Positions 1 through 8,523 of a DNA stretch of 64,000 nucleotides are shown here, piece after piece. Within the stretch, counting starts at the first letter, position 1, and each line of letters begins with the position of its first letter. The stretch is from Paludibacteraceae bacterium (GTDB lineage Bacteria; Bacteroidota; Bacteroidia; Bacteroidales; Paludibacteraceae), in assembly GCA_024401535.1 (NCBI GenBank), contig JAKSKX010000001.1, positions 62,001 through 126,000 of the forward strand. The letters run 5' to 3'. The position numbers and the translations under genes were made by a program. The notes under the pieces are model-generated. The model made no database searches, was not told where the DNA came from, and saw only the letters and a program-made list of their open reading frames with translations.

Positions 1-1
1 G

Positions 2-694
2 GACTGGAAAAATGAAAACGGCCTATGGAAGATGATATCGACAAACGAAATCGACTTCGGAAGTAGGGGGTATTCAAAGACAAGCGCTGATGACCACAAT
101 GGCAAGAAGGTGTTCATAGACAAGGATTCCGATCTTGAAAACAACATAGAGTTAGGCTATGGCTTTGGATTGACAGACAATGCTATTCGCAGAATCCGTT
201 TTCAGTTCACTCGTGACGTGTTCTCTTTCGGTTATTGGGGTGTTAGCGCACAGTACGGCAAAGACAAATTTTCATTGTTGCCAGATGCCTTTGACTGGCT
301 TGACTATAATCAGTCTGCCGAAGATACAAAGATGCAGTATGTCAAGGACATAGAGTTCAACTCTATAGGACTGGATTTCCCTATAGGAGCCCAGTGTCCG
401 GTAGCTATAGGCGATTTCAGAGTCGTCCCTTATCTTAGGGCTTCAGTTGGTTTTAATGTATTCACGTCGCTTGATATGTCTCCACATTTCCTACGTTCAT
501 TAGGTGGTGGAGTGAAGCTGGGATATAAGTTGAATGATGACAGAATGCTTTATGTCTCAGGCGAATACAAGTATCGCAAGACATCTACGGATAGGGATGA
601 TGTTGATTTTGGTTACTATGTGCCAGATGAAACAACAGAGGATGACTTGTGCAGGTTCAAGACTTTTATGATAAGTTTTGGCATGAATTTCTAG
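2..694 (+). CDS. Outer-membrane beta-barrel protein, 3' part (5' truncated by window)
   Basis: The frame is open back to base 2, so the ATG at 32 is probably internal and the gene starts upstream of the window. The visible 230 residues contain alternating short hydrophobic and polar stretches typical of beta strands and end in phenylalanine (FGMNF), the usual last residue of outer-membrane barrels recognised by the BAM machinery. A glycine-rich strand followed by a Tyr-rich one near the C terminus fits the OmpA/porin-like barrels common in Bacteroidota. No substrate or family can be named. A hairpin follows at about 720. Confidence 0.6.
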   Translation, partial: DWKNENGLWKMISTNEIDFGSRGYSKTSADDHNGKKVFIDKDSDLENNIELGYGFGLTDNAIRRIRFQFTRDVFSFGYWGVSAQYGKDKFSLLPDAFDWLDYNQSAEDTKMQYVKDIEFNSIGLDFPIGAQCPVAIGDFRVVPYLRASVGFNVFTSLDMSPHFLRSLGGGVKLGYKLNDDRMLYVSGEYKYRKTSTDRDDVDFGYYVPDETTEDDLCRFKTFMISFGMNF

Positions 695-719
695 GTTTAG
701 TTAAGTGATCTCAGTAATA

Positions 720-757
720 TAGGGGTAATGATGGCTTATCATTGCCCTTATTTTGTT
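720..757 (+). terminator. Rho-independent terminator after the barrel gene
   Basis: An imperfect stem (AGGGGTAATGAT / ATCATTGCCCT) with a five-base loop is followed by a T-rich run (TTATTTTG). It lies 26 bases after the stop of the truncated barrel gene and before the promoter of the next gene. Confidence 0.6.
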
Positions 758-826
758 TTGCTTTATTTTATAGGTGCAGTAGTTGAAAAATAGTATCGGT
801 TAAGTATATCTTTCCATTATTTTACA

Positions 827-834
827 TATCTTTG
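827..834 (+). promoter_or_regulatory. Bacteroidota -7 box (TATCTTTG)
   Basis: TATCTTTG matches the TAnnTTTG -7 element of Bacteroidota primary sigma factor promoters and is followed by GC and an AT-rich leader, 26 bases before the ATG at 860. The -33 TTG is not clear, so only the -7 half is well supported. Confidence 0.5.
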
Positions 835-859
835 CATAATAACAAAAGCGAATTATAAT

Positions 860-1774
860 ATGAAGGTAATATTTAAATCATTGATATTAGGCATGTTTTT
901 GTCATGCTGCTCAAATAATAACAACTCCGATATAGAAAGCATTCAAACGCAGGCTGCCAGGGAACTAGCTTCTGACAGTACAGAATTGGCGGTAAAGGTG
1001 CAAACAGCCTATCCATTAAAGAAAAACAGCAATTGGCAGGCTATTTATGAAGACTTGGACTGTAGCGGATTGCCGGAGTTGTTCTCTGTAGTCATAGATG
1101 ATAGTGTTGTGTCAATGCGTATGACTACTGTTGATACAACGGTAACTATATGTAGTGCAAGCGGTAAGTTTGACGGAATTCTTGACATCAAGAAATATGT
1201 GAGCGAGTCTGGTGGCTTCCTGTTTGTGAATACCACTTCAAAACAGTGCATCATAGTCAGGCAGCGTAACAATGTTACCGAGTCTGTGGATTTGGTGAAC
1301 GGTGTTGTAGCAAGCAACATCTGTGCCATAAATCCGTTGACTATTGACAAGATAGAAAATGATATTATCTATGCTGACTTCGACTGCCAGGATGCCATTA
1401 TGAAGGATTCCCTGATGACAGGTTGTGTGACTTATGCCGGTGTTCCCTTCTTTATTGAAGACGGTATGTTGAAGGAGTGTGAAGGTATTCAACAGATAGA
1501 TATTACTCATTACTATGGAGTAGAGAAGGTTATGTCCAAGATCAAGGATGATGGTGGTAAATATACCCATTCTGTAAAATGTGATGTCAAGGGCAAGGAA
1601 ACTTTCCTTTTCGTGAACTATGAGGTTGAAAAGTCCGGACATATAGAATACTACTATATCAAGTGTAAGACTCACCTTCATTATTTGACTCCTGAATACG
1701 GAATGAATGAAGCTGTAATTGCGCATCCTGGAAACAGAAAGGTTTCGTACATTGAATTGATTAAACGAATATAG
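860..1774 (+). CDS. Predicted lipoprotein of unknown function
   Basis: A 304-residue protein with a short lipoprotein-type signal (hydrophobic stretch ending FLSCCSNN), so it is probably lipidated at Cys and carried to the outer membrane or periplasm. I recognise no domain. The middle is rich in short beta-type segments with many Asp and Val residues, including DLDCSGLPELFSV, which resembles the acidic loops of calcium-binding or FG-GAP-like folds but is not enough for a call. It ends three bases before the lytic transglycosylase gene, so the two are almost certainly co-transcribed. A role linked to peptidoglycan turnover is only inferred from this neighbour. Confidence 0.7.
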   Translation: MKVIFKSLILGMFLSCCSNNNNSDIESIQTQAARELASDSTELAVKVQTAYPLKKNSNWQAIYEDLDCSGLPELFSVVIDDSVVSMRMTTVDTTVTICSASGKFDGILDIKKYVSESGGFLFVNTTSKQCIIVRQRNNVTESVDLVNGVVASNICAINPLTIDKIENDIIYADFDCQDAIMKDSLMTGCVTYAGVPFFIEDGMLKECEGIQQIDITHYYGVEKVMSKIKDDGGKYTHSVKCDVKGKETFLFVNYEVEKSGHIEYYYIKCKTHLHYLTPEYGMNEAVIAHPGNRKVSYIELIKRI

Positions 1775-1777
1775 CCT

Positions 1778-3157
1778 ATGAGAAAAGGCCTGTCCTATAT
1801 ACCGCTGTTGTTCCTTCTCTTGCTAATAAGCTGTAAAGTTGAGGTAAAGGAACAGTCTTCTTCCAAGTACATACAGGAGGAAGACTCAGTTTTGCGTGTG
1901 GGTATGGTGTCTCGAAGTGGTTCTTATTTTACTCTCCGTGACAACAGAGCGATGGGCTTTGAATATGAGTTGTCCAAGCAGTTGGCTGATGACTTGGGCA
2001 AACAGCTTGAAGTAGTTGTTGCTCGTGACGTTGACGGATTGATTTCCTTGCTCGATAGCGGAGTGCCTTTGATAGCATTCCCATTGACAATTACAGAGAG
2101 CAGAAAGCAGAAGGTTGACTATTCCGATTATGAGTTTATATCGCATCAGGTAATCGTTCAACCAAAGAAGAGAAACGGACAAGTACGCGATGTTCTTGAC
2201 TTGATAGGGAAGAAGGTGACAGTTGTAAAGGATTCGAAATATCACCACAGACTTCAAAATCTGAACGATGAGATTGGTGGTGGCATAGAGATTGGCACTC
2301 TGCTTTCCGAAGAATACGATGAGGATAAGTTGATACGAATGGTATCTGAGGGTAAACTTGACATGACAGTTGCAGACAATGATGTTGCAAAGCTTTCCCG
2401 CAGGTATTATAAGAATATAGATGTCACGCTTGAGATAAGCCATCCGCAGAGGTGTGCATGGGCTGTTGCCAAGGGTGATACTGCCATGCTTGGTGTGGTT
2501 AACTCCTTCTTCTCAGGAAACGGCGGTCTGATACAAAAGCTTAGGGACAAGTATTATGAGCCTAGTGGTGGCAGTAGCAGTGTTGTGTCAAACAGCAAGG
2601 TGCCGACATTTATCGACGATACCACTATCTGTGTATGGGACAGCATGTTCATAAGGCAGGCAAAGGATACACCATGGGATTGGAGACTGCTTGCCGCTAT
2701 AGCTTATTCTGAGTCCAGGTTCAATCCAAACGCAGGTAGTTTCGCCGGAGCAAGAGGATTGATGCAGCTGTTGCCTGAAACAATGATTCGTCTTGGTGCA
2801 GATGAAAAGACCATGCTTGAACCAGAGGAGAATATCAGAATAGCTGTGCTTTACCTGAACCGTATGAGAGAACTGATAACAACAGCCCAAACGGAAAATG
2901 ACAGAATACGCCTTGTTCTGGCCGCATATAATGCCGGATTAGGGCATATTAGGGACGCTCAAAGACTATGTGAGACTCATGGACACAATCCTTCTGTATG
3001 GGTTGAAGTTGAGCGTTATATACGAATGCTGTCTTCCTCGGACTATTATAGTTTGCCTGATGTCAAGCATGGATATTTGCGCGGAGATGAAACTGCTGAT
3101 TATGTAAATGACATAATGCAGCTTTATTCAATGTACAAGAAGAAGTTCAAGAAATAG
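1778..3157 (+). CDS. mltF: MltF-like membrane-bound lytic murein transglycosylase
   Basis: A 459-residue lipoprotein (signal ending LLLISC). Residues about 38-270 form a periplasmic amino-acid-binding type domain (SBP_bac_3), and residues about 295-440 are a soluble lytic transglycosylase (SLT/lysozyme-like) domain. The catalytic glutamate is E312 in AYSESRFNP, followed by the GLMQL motif and the AYNAG motif that shapes the glycan cleft. Such enzymes cut the MurNAc-GlcNAc bond with formation of 1,6-anhydro-MurNAc; in the MltF family the binding domain regulates activity in response to muropeptides. The length and domain order match MltF. It follows the unknown lipoprotein with a 3-base gap. 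Confidence 0.9.
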   Translation: MRKGLSYIPLLFLLLLISCKVEVKEQSSSKYIQEEDSVLRVGMVSRSGSYFTLRDNRAMGFEYELSKQLADDLGKQLEVVVARDVDGLISLLDSGVPLIAFPLTITESRKQKVDYSDYEFISHQVIVQPKKRNGQVRDVLDLIGKKVTVVKDSKYHHRLQNLNDEIGGGIEIGTLLSEEYDEDKLIRMVSEGKLDMTVADNDVAKLSRRYYKNIDVTLEISHPQRCAWAVAKGDTAMLGVVNSFFSGNGGLIQKLRDKYYEPSGGSSSVVSNSKVPTFIDDTTICVWDSMFIRQAKDTPWDWRLLAAIAYSESRFNPNAGSFAGARGLMQLLPETMIRLGADEKTMLEPEENIRIAVLYLNRMRELITTAQTENDRIRLVLAAYNAGLGHIRDAQRLCETHGHNPSVWVEVERYIRMLSSSDYYSLPDVKHGYLRGDETADYVNDIMQLYSMYKKKFKK

Positions 3158-3269
3158 CATTCAAAAAGACATAGTTTTTGCGTAATTGTTTTATACATTA
3201 AAAAGTGGGAAATGTCCACTATTTATGCAACTTTGTCTAATTGTTTTTTTCTGTAATAAAAAAAGTGTG

Positions 3270-3277
3270 TATATTTG
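3270..3277 (+). promoter_or_regulatory. Bacteroidota -7 box (TATATTTG) of a unit without an ORF
   Basis: TATATTTG followed by CAC is a perfect TAnnTTTG element on the plus strand. A TTG at 3241-3243 lies somewhat far upstream (26-base spacer rather than about 20). No plus-strand gene lies downstream before the terminator at 3357-3394, which is why a small RNA is proposed. Confidence 0.55.
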
Positions 3278-3283
3278 CACTTG

Positions 3284-3394
3284 GTAAAACGAAGATACTT
3301 TTTCATAATAGTGTTTGTTAAAGTTAGACTTAACTGTGAAGCTAGGAATTAACTACCCGTAGTCCAATGTATACTAGGGCTACGGTTTTTTTTT
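3284..3394 (+). ncRNA. Candidate small RNA between a promoter and a terminator
   Basis: About 110 bases lie between a consensus -7 box (3270-3277) and a strong intrinsic terminator (3357-3394), with no credible ORF on the plus strand. A small internal hairpin is possible (AGTTA/TAACT near 3321-3334). The downstream gene, trkH, is on the opposite strand and convergent, so this is not a leader for it. I do not recognise an RNA family. It could also overlap trkH antisense if read-through occurs. The identification rests only on the arrangement of the signals. Confidence 0.4.
3357..3394 (+). terminator. Strong intrinsic terminator
   Basis: A nine-base stem CCGTAGTCC / GGGCTACGG (one T-G wobble) with an 11-base loop is followed by nine Ts. 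It may also end transcription from the mltF unit upstream. Confidence 0.8.
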
Positions 3395-3496
3395 GTCTTG
3401 ATGTGACCGAGTGAGCAATTAAAGTTCTTTTTTGGTGATTATCTTATGCTTCTCAAGTTCCCTCAAACAATTATTTGCTTGTCATGAAATACTTCT

Positions 3497-4993
3497 TTAG
3501 TTTCTTTTCCAGAATGTAGGGGTAAGAATGAATAGGAAAGTAAAAATCTCTAGTCGTCCGGCTAACATCAATATAGTCATGTACCATTTAATGAAAGGTG
3601 TCTGTTCTGCATATACACCGCCTGTGTGGCTTGCAACTCCAGGTCCGCAGTTGCTTAGGCATGTTATCGCCATACCAGTTGACTCGAAGAAGTCGTTTCC
3701 ATGAGCCATGAACACAAGGATACTGAACACGCAGATTGCCACATATAGCACTACGAAGGCAAGTATGTTTGTTACGATATTTTCCTTTACAACCTTGCCG
3801 CTTAGCCTTACCGGTATTATGGCAAGAGGGTGTAGCATTCTCTTGAACTCGAGCCAGCTGTTCTTGGCAAGTATCAATATACGTACCATTTTTAGGCCTC
3901 CGCAAGCACTGCCTGCACATGCTCCGCTAATCATACATAGCAGAAGTACAGTGACAAAGAAAGGATGCCACAAGCTGATATCCTGGAGTACAAATCCTGT
4001 GCCTGATGTTAGCGCTATTGTTTCAAACAGACCTATTCTGAAGCCATCTGCAAATGTCTCGCCTTCCGGTAATCCACAGAACAGAAACCTGACAGCTGAA
4101 ACAATGATGGTTACGGTTATTGTCACATATAGATAGGTATGTAGCTCCTCGTTGTCCTTCAGGATGTTGATATTGCCTCTAAGAGCCCTGTATGTAGCGG
4201 TAAAGCTTACTCCGGATAGGAACATATAGAAGCATATAGCATACTCCAAAGGTCTGGAATCCCAAAAGTTTATACCCGAATTTTTTGTGGAGAATCCTCC
4301 CGTTGATATAGTTGTAAGCGAGTGGCATATCGAGTCAAAACTATTCATTCCACAAAAGTAGAATACTATAATTTCACTTAATGTAATTGCTAGGTATGTG
4401 CCATAAAGAAGTTGTGCAGTCTGCATGATTCTTGGCGACAGCTTGTCTTTGGTTGGTCCAGGCACTTCGGCAATATATAGCTGCATACCTCCGACTCCAA
4501 GAAAAGGAAGTACTGCAAGAGAGAGCACGATGATTCCCATGCCACCTATCCACTGCATCATAGAACGCCATAGAAGCAGGTCGTTTGGCATTGTCTCTAT
4601 GTCTGTCAGTATAGTTGCTCCGGTAGTGGTAAATCCCGACATTGTTTCAAAGAATGCGTCTGTATATGAAGGGATAGCACCGCTAAAGAAAAACGGGAAA
4701 GAACCGAATATGGAGAACACAATCCAGATGGCTGCAACAATAAGGTAGCCATCCCTTTTCTCCAGTTTTAGCTTGTCAGGGTTTTGGTTGTCTATTCTTT
4801 TCTTGATGCGTGAGCATGCCAGTCCTACAAGGGATGTAGCTCCTCCAGATATGGTCAACGGCCAAGGATTTTCTGTTCCGTAGAATAACGAAATGAGCGA
4901 GCATACAAGCATAAGTATTCCCTCGAAGAATAGTAACGAGCCAAGAACGAGAGTTATGGCCGGTATGTTGATAAGACTGCGTTTCTTAATCAT
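3497..4993 (-). CDS. trkH: Trk-type potassium uptake membrane subunit TrkH
   Basis: A 498-residue integral membrane protein with four repeated membrane-pore-membrane units. Selectivity-filter segments are visible as TTGAT, TISTGG, TSGTG and NCGPG, the degenerate repeats that line the K+ pore in the TrkH/KtrB family. It pairs with TrkA, the cytoplasmic nucleotide-binding gating subunit, whose gene immediately precedes it; the two overlap by four bases (ATGA), so translation is coupled. Length agrees with TrkH (about 480-500). It should mediate K+ uptake for osmotic and pH balance. Confidence 0.95.
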   Translation of the reverse strand: MIKKRSLINIPAITLVLGSLLFFEGILMLVCSLISLFYGTENPWPLTISGGATSLVGLACSRIKKRIDNQNPDKLKLEKRDGYLIVAAIWIVFSIFGSFPFFFSGAIPSYTDAFFETMSGFTTTGATILTDIETMPNDLLLWRSMMQWIGGMGIIVLSLAVLPFLGVGGMQLYIAEVPGPTKDKLSPRIMQTAQLLYGTYLAITLSEIIVFYFCGMNSFDSICHSLTTISTGGFSTKNSGINFWDSRPLEYAICFYMFLSGVSFTATYRALRGNINILKDNEELHTYLYVTITVTIIVSAVRFLFCGLPEGETFADGFRIGLFETIALTSGTGFVLQDISLWHPFFVTVLLLCMISGACAGSACGGLKMVRILILAKNSWLEFKRMLHPLAIIPVRLSGKVVKENIVTNILAFVVLYVAICVFSILVFMAHGNDFFESTGMAITCLSNCGPGVASHTGGVYAEQTPFIKWYMTILMLAGRLEIFTFLFILTPTFWKRN

Positions 4994-6330
4994 TCTCCGA
5001 GTAGTTTTTTGATGTGTTGTATGCTTGACTGCAAACAGAAAAGTATCACCTTGTCACCTGGCTCGATTATGCTGAGACCGTTGACGACACTTCCGACTCC
5101 GTTTCTTACAAGTCCTCCGATGAATATGTTTTTAGGCAAGTTCAAGTCCTTGACCGGAGTGTTTATTATCGAGGCTTTTTCGGAAACTGTCATCTCTACT
5201 ATTTCGGCATCTGCGAAAGCAAGTTTCTTTATGCTTGAAACCTTGGAGCCTAGGGTTAGTCGATAGATGTAGCTTGCGGCGATTTCCATCTTGTTGATAA
5301 TCACACCGAGGTCCATTTTTTCCGCGATAGGGTAGTAGTCGGTGTTCTCCACCTCGGTGATAAGCTTCTGCACACCGCATCTTCTGGCGGTCATGCAAGT
5401 CAGCATATTTGCCTCAGAATTGTCGGTAAGGGCTACGAATGCATCTACTTCGCTCAGGTCCTCAGCCCTTAGAATGTTCGAGTTTGTCGCATCAGCGCAA
5501 AGCACAAGTATTCCCTCTCCGTTAGTGACTTCAGATATTTTGTTTGCTCGTTCGTTGTCCTTCTCGAAAATCTTGATGTTCATTCCCTTTTCTGCACAAG
5601 TCAGTGCAACTCGCACAGCAATACGGCTGCCTCCCATGATGATTAGGTCCCTGACCTTGGTTAGTGTCTTTCCAGCCTCCTGCTGAACCTGAGGAATGTA
5701 TTCTCTGTGGGTGATGAAGTAAACCACATCGCCATCAAGTACTTGAGTCTGTCCGGAAGGGATTATTGTATTTTCCTCGCGTCGGATGGCAACGAGTCTA
5801 TAGTTTTGGCTGCCTTTCAGCTCCATCAATTTTTGACCAACGATGGGAGCGCCCTTTCTTACCTTTATACCCATAAGTATAAGCGCACCGTTGTCGAAGT
5901 CAATCCATTGTCTTACCCATGAGTTTTCAAGGGAGTTCACAACTTCTTTGGCAGCAAGATATTCAGGTAGAACAAGCTGGTTCACACCAAGCTGGTTAAA
6001 GAATGTCTGGTTCTCTTCGCTCAGGTATTCATCATTGTCTATACGTGCGATAGTCTGTTTTGCACCAAGGTTGTGTGCAATGATGGATGCGTTTATGTTT
6101 CGGCTTTCGTAGTTAGTGACAGCTACGAAAAGGTCTGCATCCGTCACGCCTGCTTCCCTCAGTATTTTCGGAGATGTAGGCGAACCTGTGCAAACACTTA
6201 TGTCATCATCGCTGAAAGCACGAAGTCTTGCCTCGTCCTCATCAACAAGAGTGATGTCGTGATTTTCCGTAGCGAGTAGTTTCGCCAAATGCGAACCGAC
6301 AGCACCTGCGCCACCAATGACTATCTTCAT
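4990..6330 (-). CDS. trkA: Trk potassium uptake regulatory subunit TrkA
   Basis: A 446-residue cytoplasmic protein with two RCK modules. The first Rossmann domain starts at residue 1 with GGAGAVGSHLA, the nucleotide-binding glycine motif, followed by an acidic strand end (LVDED). A second RCK_N domain begins near residue 230 (IMGGSRIAVRVA), each being followed by an RCK_C domain. This tandem arrangement is that of TrkA rather than the single-domain KtrA. It gates TrkH in response to NAD(H)/ATP. First gene of the trkA-trkH operon, with a -7 box at 6365-6372. Confidence 0.95.
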   Translation of the reverse strand: MKIVIGGAGAVGSHLAKLLATENHDITLVDEDEARLRAFSDDDISVCTGSPTSPKILREAGVTDADLFVAVTNYESRNINASIIAHNLGAKQTIARIDNDEYLSEENQTFFNQLGVNQLVLPEYLAAKEVVNSLENSWVRQWIDFDNGALILMGIKVRKGAPIVGQKLMELKGSQNYRLVAIRREENTIIPSGQTQVLDGDVVYFITHREYIPQVQQEAGKTLTKVRDLIIMGGSRIAVRVALTCAEKGMNIKIFEKDNERANKISEVTNGEGILVLCADATNSNILRAEDLSEVDAFVALTDNSEANMLTCMTARRCGVQKLITEVENTDYYPIAEKMDLGVIINKMEIAASYIYRLTLGSKVSSIKKLAFADAEIVEMTVSEKASIINTPVKDLNLPKNIFIGGLVRNGVGSVVNGLSIIEPGDKVILFCLQSSIQHIKKLLGE

Positions 6331-6364
6331 CGTTTATCTATTGTCTATTATTAGAATTACGTGG

Positions 6365-6372
6365 CAAAGGTA
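6365..6372 (-). promoter_or_regulatory. -7 box for trkA-trkH (TACCTTTG on minus strand)
   Basis: On the minus strand TACCTTTG matches TAnnTTTG and lies 35 bases before the trkA start. A TTTG lies upstream with a short spacer of about 15 bases, so the -33 element is uncertain. Confidence 0.5.
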
Positions 6373-6424
6373 ATCATTTTTAGTTGACAAACACCATTTA
6401 CACTGGATATATTGAGTCTATCGC

Positions 6425-6458
6425 AAAAAAGAGAGGCATTTCTGTCTCTCTTTTTTTT
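6425..6458 (-). terminator. Intrinsic terminator (symmetrical) between the 6.5-kb lipoprotein gene and trkA
   Basis: An 11-base inverted repeat AAAAAAGAGAG / CTCTCTTTTTT with a ten-base loop carries A and T runs on either side, so it can work in both directions. Here it terminates the minus-strand lipoprotein gene ending at 6487. Confidence 0.75.
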
Positions 6459-6486
6459 GTTGTCTCATAAATAACAAGTCAGTAAG

Positions 6487-6960
6487 TTACTTCTTACTGA
6501 ACATGTTGATAATCTCCATGATTGCAGATGACTGTAGTGAAGCATCTCCACTTGTAAGATTGTTCTTTAGAGTCTCTAGGTTAGAAAGTCCGTCAAGAAT
6601 ACCATTCATCTTTTCTACAGCGGCATCACCCTTAGCTTCTGTACCAGTAACAATCTCTACGGCAGCTTCTGCAAATGCAGTCTTGTATGTCTTGTCTGTA
6701 GAGTTCTTGTACTTGCTTGCAGCTGATATCATGCTGATTGCTGCAGATGTCTTGTCCAATGTCTCAGAACTTCCTGTTACTACCTTGTAGTCCTCTCCGA
6801 ACTTCTTTCCGTCTATTCTTGCCTGCTCTACAACAGTCTTGCCATTCTCAACTTTATCACTGTTAGAGTCGTCATCATCGTCACTACAAGATGTCATTGC
6901 TCCCATAGAAAGAGTGCAAATGAAACAAAGCGATAGAAACTTATTGAATTTCATCTTCAT
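6487..6960 (-). CDS. Small predicted surface lipoprotein
   Basis: A 157-residue protein with a lipoprotein signal ending in AMTSC, directly followed by SDDDDDSN. A serine/acidic run just after the lipidated Cys is the type of lipoprotein export signal that sends Bacteroidota lipoproteins to the cell surface, so surface exposure is inferred. The mature part is predicted helical, rich in Lys, Glu, Ala and Ser (about residues 40-155), with no known domain. It is a single-gene unit with its own terminator at 6425-6458 and a -7 box at 7024-7031. It resembles in build, though not clearly in sequence, the lipoproteins at 9.2 and 10.1 kb. Confidence 0.7.
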   Translation of the reverse strand: MKMKFNKFLSLCFICTLSMGAMTSCSDDDDDSNSDKVENGKTVVEQARIDGKKFGEDYKVVTGSSETLDKTSAAISMISAASKYKNSTDKTYKTAFAEAAVEIVTGTEAKGDAAVEKMNGILDGLSNLETLKNNLTSGDASLQSSAIMEIINMFSKK

Positions 6961-7023
6961 TAGTTATTTAATTGTTATTACTTCCTGCATTGTGCATACT
7001 TCGTATTGCACTTAAATGCTTTG

Positions 7024-7031
7024 CAAACTTA
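7024..7031 (-). promoter_or_regulatory. -7 box for the 6487-6960 lipoprotein (TAAGTTTG, minus strand)
   Basis: TAAGTTTG followed by CAAAG on the minus strand lies 64 bases upstream of the ATG. TTTG motifs lie upstream but the spacer is not ideal. Confidence 0.45.
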
Positions 7032-7090
7032 CCATAATTTTTCAAACAAAAGATACTTAAAGTTGCTTTTTTGTCAAAATTTAATACTTT

Positions 7091-7124
7091 TTTGTAACAA
7101 CTAATGAAAAAAGTTGTATTTTTG
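7091..7124 (+). promoter_or_regulatory. Promoter of the 7194 surface lipoprotein gene
   Basis: TTTG at 7091-7094, a 22-base spacer and TATTTTTG at 7117-7124 match the Bacteroidota -33/-7 promoter. The leader to the ATG at 7194 is about 65 bases. Confidence 0.65.
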
Positions 7125-7193
7125 CACTTGAATAATTAGCGTTATGCTAAGGATTTAGTAAGATTGAGGAATAACAAAATACACAGGAACAAT

Positions 7194-8393
7194 ATGATTA
7201 AAGTTTATAGTTCAGTTCTTTCTTGCGCACTATTGGGGTTGATGATGACATCATGTAACACACAATCCAAGAAGGCTGAAAATAATGAAGACTTCAGACA
7301 GAAAAAGGTTGAAACAGAGATCTCTTATGATGAGAGTCCAATTGCAGAGAAGGATGCTGCTTTCTTGTTCTACAATGAGTTTGCTAAGGAAGGTGATGTT
7401 TTGAAGATCAAGGGCGGTCAGTTCACTAAGGGCGCTGCTGTAAAGGTTTTGTTTCACAACGGTACAGATTATGCAATCGAGTCGCCTAAGGCTGAGCTAA
7501 AGTCTGAGAATGAGATCTGGGCAGTAGTTCCTGCTGGTGTGGCAGAGTCGCATCCAGTTAAGATCGTTTCCGGTACAACTGAGCTTGTTACTGACGTACT
7601 ATATAAGGATACAAGAAATGTCATCGTAAACTTCGACACAAAGCGTGAGCAGTTGTTCATTAGCGGTAGTGTCGAGAAATATCCTGCACTATTTGGTGAG
7701 GGTGCTACTGGTGACTATGGTGTATTCGATGACATCCGCAGCTGGCAGGCTGTAGTTTATCAGTCTGCAAGAGTTGGTGCTGAGGCTGAGTATCCTACTG
7801 TATTCGGTCCTTTCACTAAGGATATTGTTGACGGTAAGATCAACATCCGTGAGTTCGCAATCAAGTTCGAGGTTAACGTAAACAAGTCTAACCCAATCAT
7901 CGGTGAGGCTTTCGAGTTCGGTTTCTGTAACGGTAATGACGAGGATCCTATCGGTAACGTGCGTAACTGTGCCGCTTACTGGTGTGCTTCAGAGTATATC
8001 TGGAACAAGGATTTGGATCAGTGGGAGATTGATAGCGCCAAGCCATTCAGCACTGACGGTTGGATGACAGTAACTGTTCCTTTCACAGAGCTTCTTTGGA
8101 AGTCTAAGAACATGAGTATCTGTGCTGATGCTGCTAACAACGGTAAGTATGTTAATGCAGCTTGGACAGACTACAAGCACCATTACTCTTACGCTCAGCT
8201 AAACCCTAATCCAGAGGATGTAGAGAAGTGGGGTGGTTTGTCAATCAATGTTAACGAGTACGGTTCTTGTTTCCACCAGGACAGATACAAGGTTGCTATC
8301 GACAACATCCGTATCGTTCCTGACGATGGTGCCGGAGCTCTTTACTTGAAGAAGGATTACGGTGTTGCTAAGCGTCACTATAACAAGAGATAA
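7194..8393 (+). CDS. Surface glycan-binding-type lipoprotein with IPT/TIG-like domain
   Basis: The start is taken at the ATG at 7194 (an in-frame TTG at 7164 is less likely), giving 399 residues with a clean lipoprotein signal ending MMTSC. An AGGA lies about nine bases upstream of the ATG. Residues about 50-135 look like an IPT/TIG immunoglobulin-like fold (EGDVLKIKGGQF, then AVVPAGV), and the remainder is a Trp/Tyr- and Asn-rich beta region. This build is that of the SGBP-B-like surface glycan-binding proteins of Bacteroidota. No susC/susD or glycosidase gene is adjacent, so the ligand cannot be inferred. Codons are strongly biased (for example AAC, GAG, GGT), suggesting high expression. 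It has its own promoter and terminator. Confidence 0.65.
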   Translation: MIKVYSSVLSCALLGLMMTSCNTQSKKAENNEDFRQKKVETEISYDESPIAEKDAAFLFYNEFAKEGDVLKIKGGQFTKGAAVKVLFHNGTDYAIESPKAELKSENEIWAVVPAGVAESHPVKIVSGTTELVTDVLYKDTRNVIVNFDTKREQLFISGSVEKYPALFGEGATGDYGVFDDIRSWQAVVYQSARVGAEAEYPTVFGPFTKDIVDGKINIREFAIKFEVNVNKSNPIIGEAFEFGFCNGNDEDPIGNVRNCAAYWCASEYIWNKDLDQWEIDSAKPFSTDGWMTVTVPFTELLWKSKNMSICADAANNGKYVNAAWTDYKHHYSYAQLNPNPEDVEKWGGLSINVNEYGSCFHQDRYKVAIDNIRIVPDDGAGALYLKKDYGVAKRHYNKR

Positions 8394-8413
8394 TTGATTA
8401 TTCAATATCATAC

Positions 8414-8446
8414 AATCCCAGAAATGAAAGTTTCTGGGATTTTTTA
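8414..8446 (+). terminator. Intrinsic terminator after the glycan-binding-type lipoprotein
   Basis: A perfect 11-base stem AATCCCAGAAA / TTTCTGGGATT with a six-base loop is followed by a T run, 20 bases after the stop. Confidence 0.85.
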
Positions 8447-8523
8447 TTGTCTAACCTTTTGCTTCCCTGATGTGGTTGATATTTCACCATGCAGAGGGTA
8501 GTGGTTAACCTGCATAGATTATT

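Noticed and set aside
8461-8523. Possible riboswitch before the O-acetyltransferase gene
   Set aside because: Only a weak ATGCAG/CTGCAT pairing was found, with no recognisable aptamer or expression platform.
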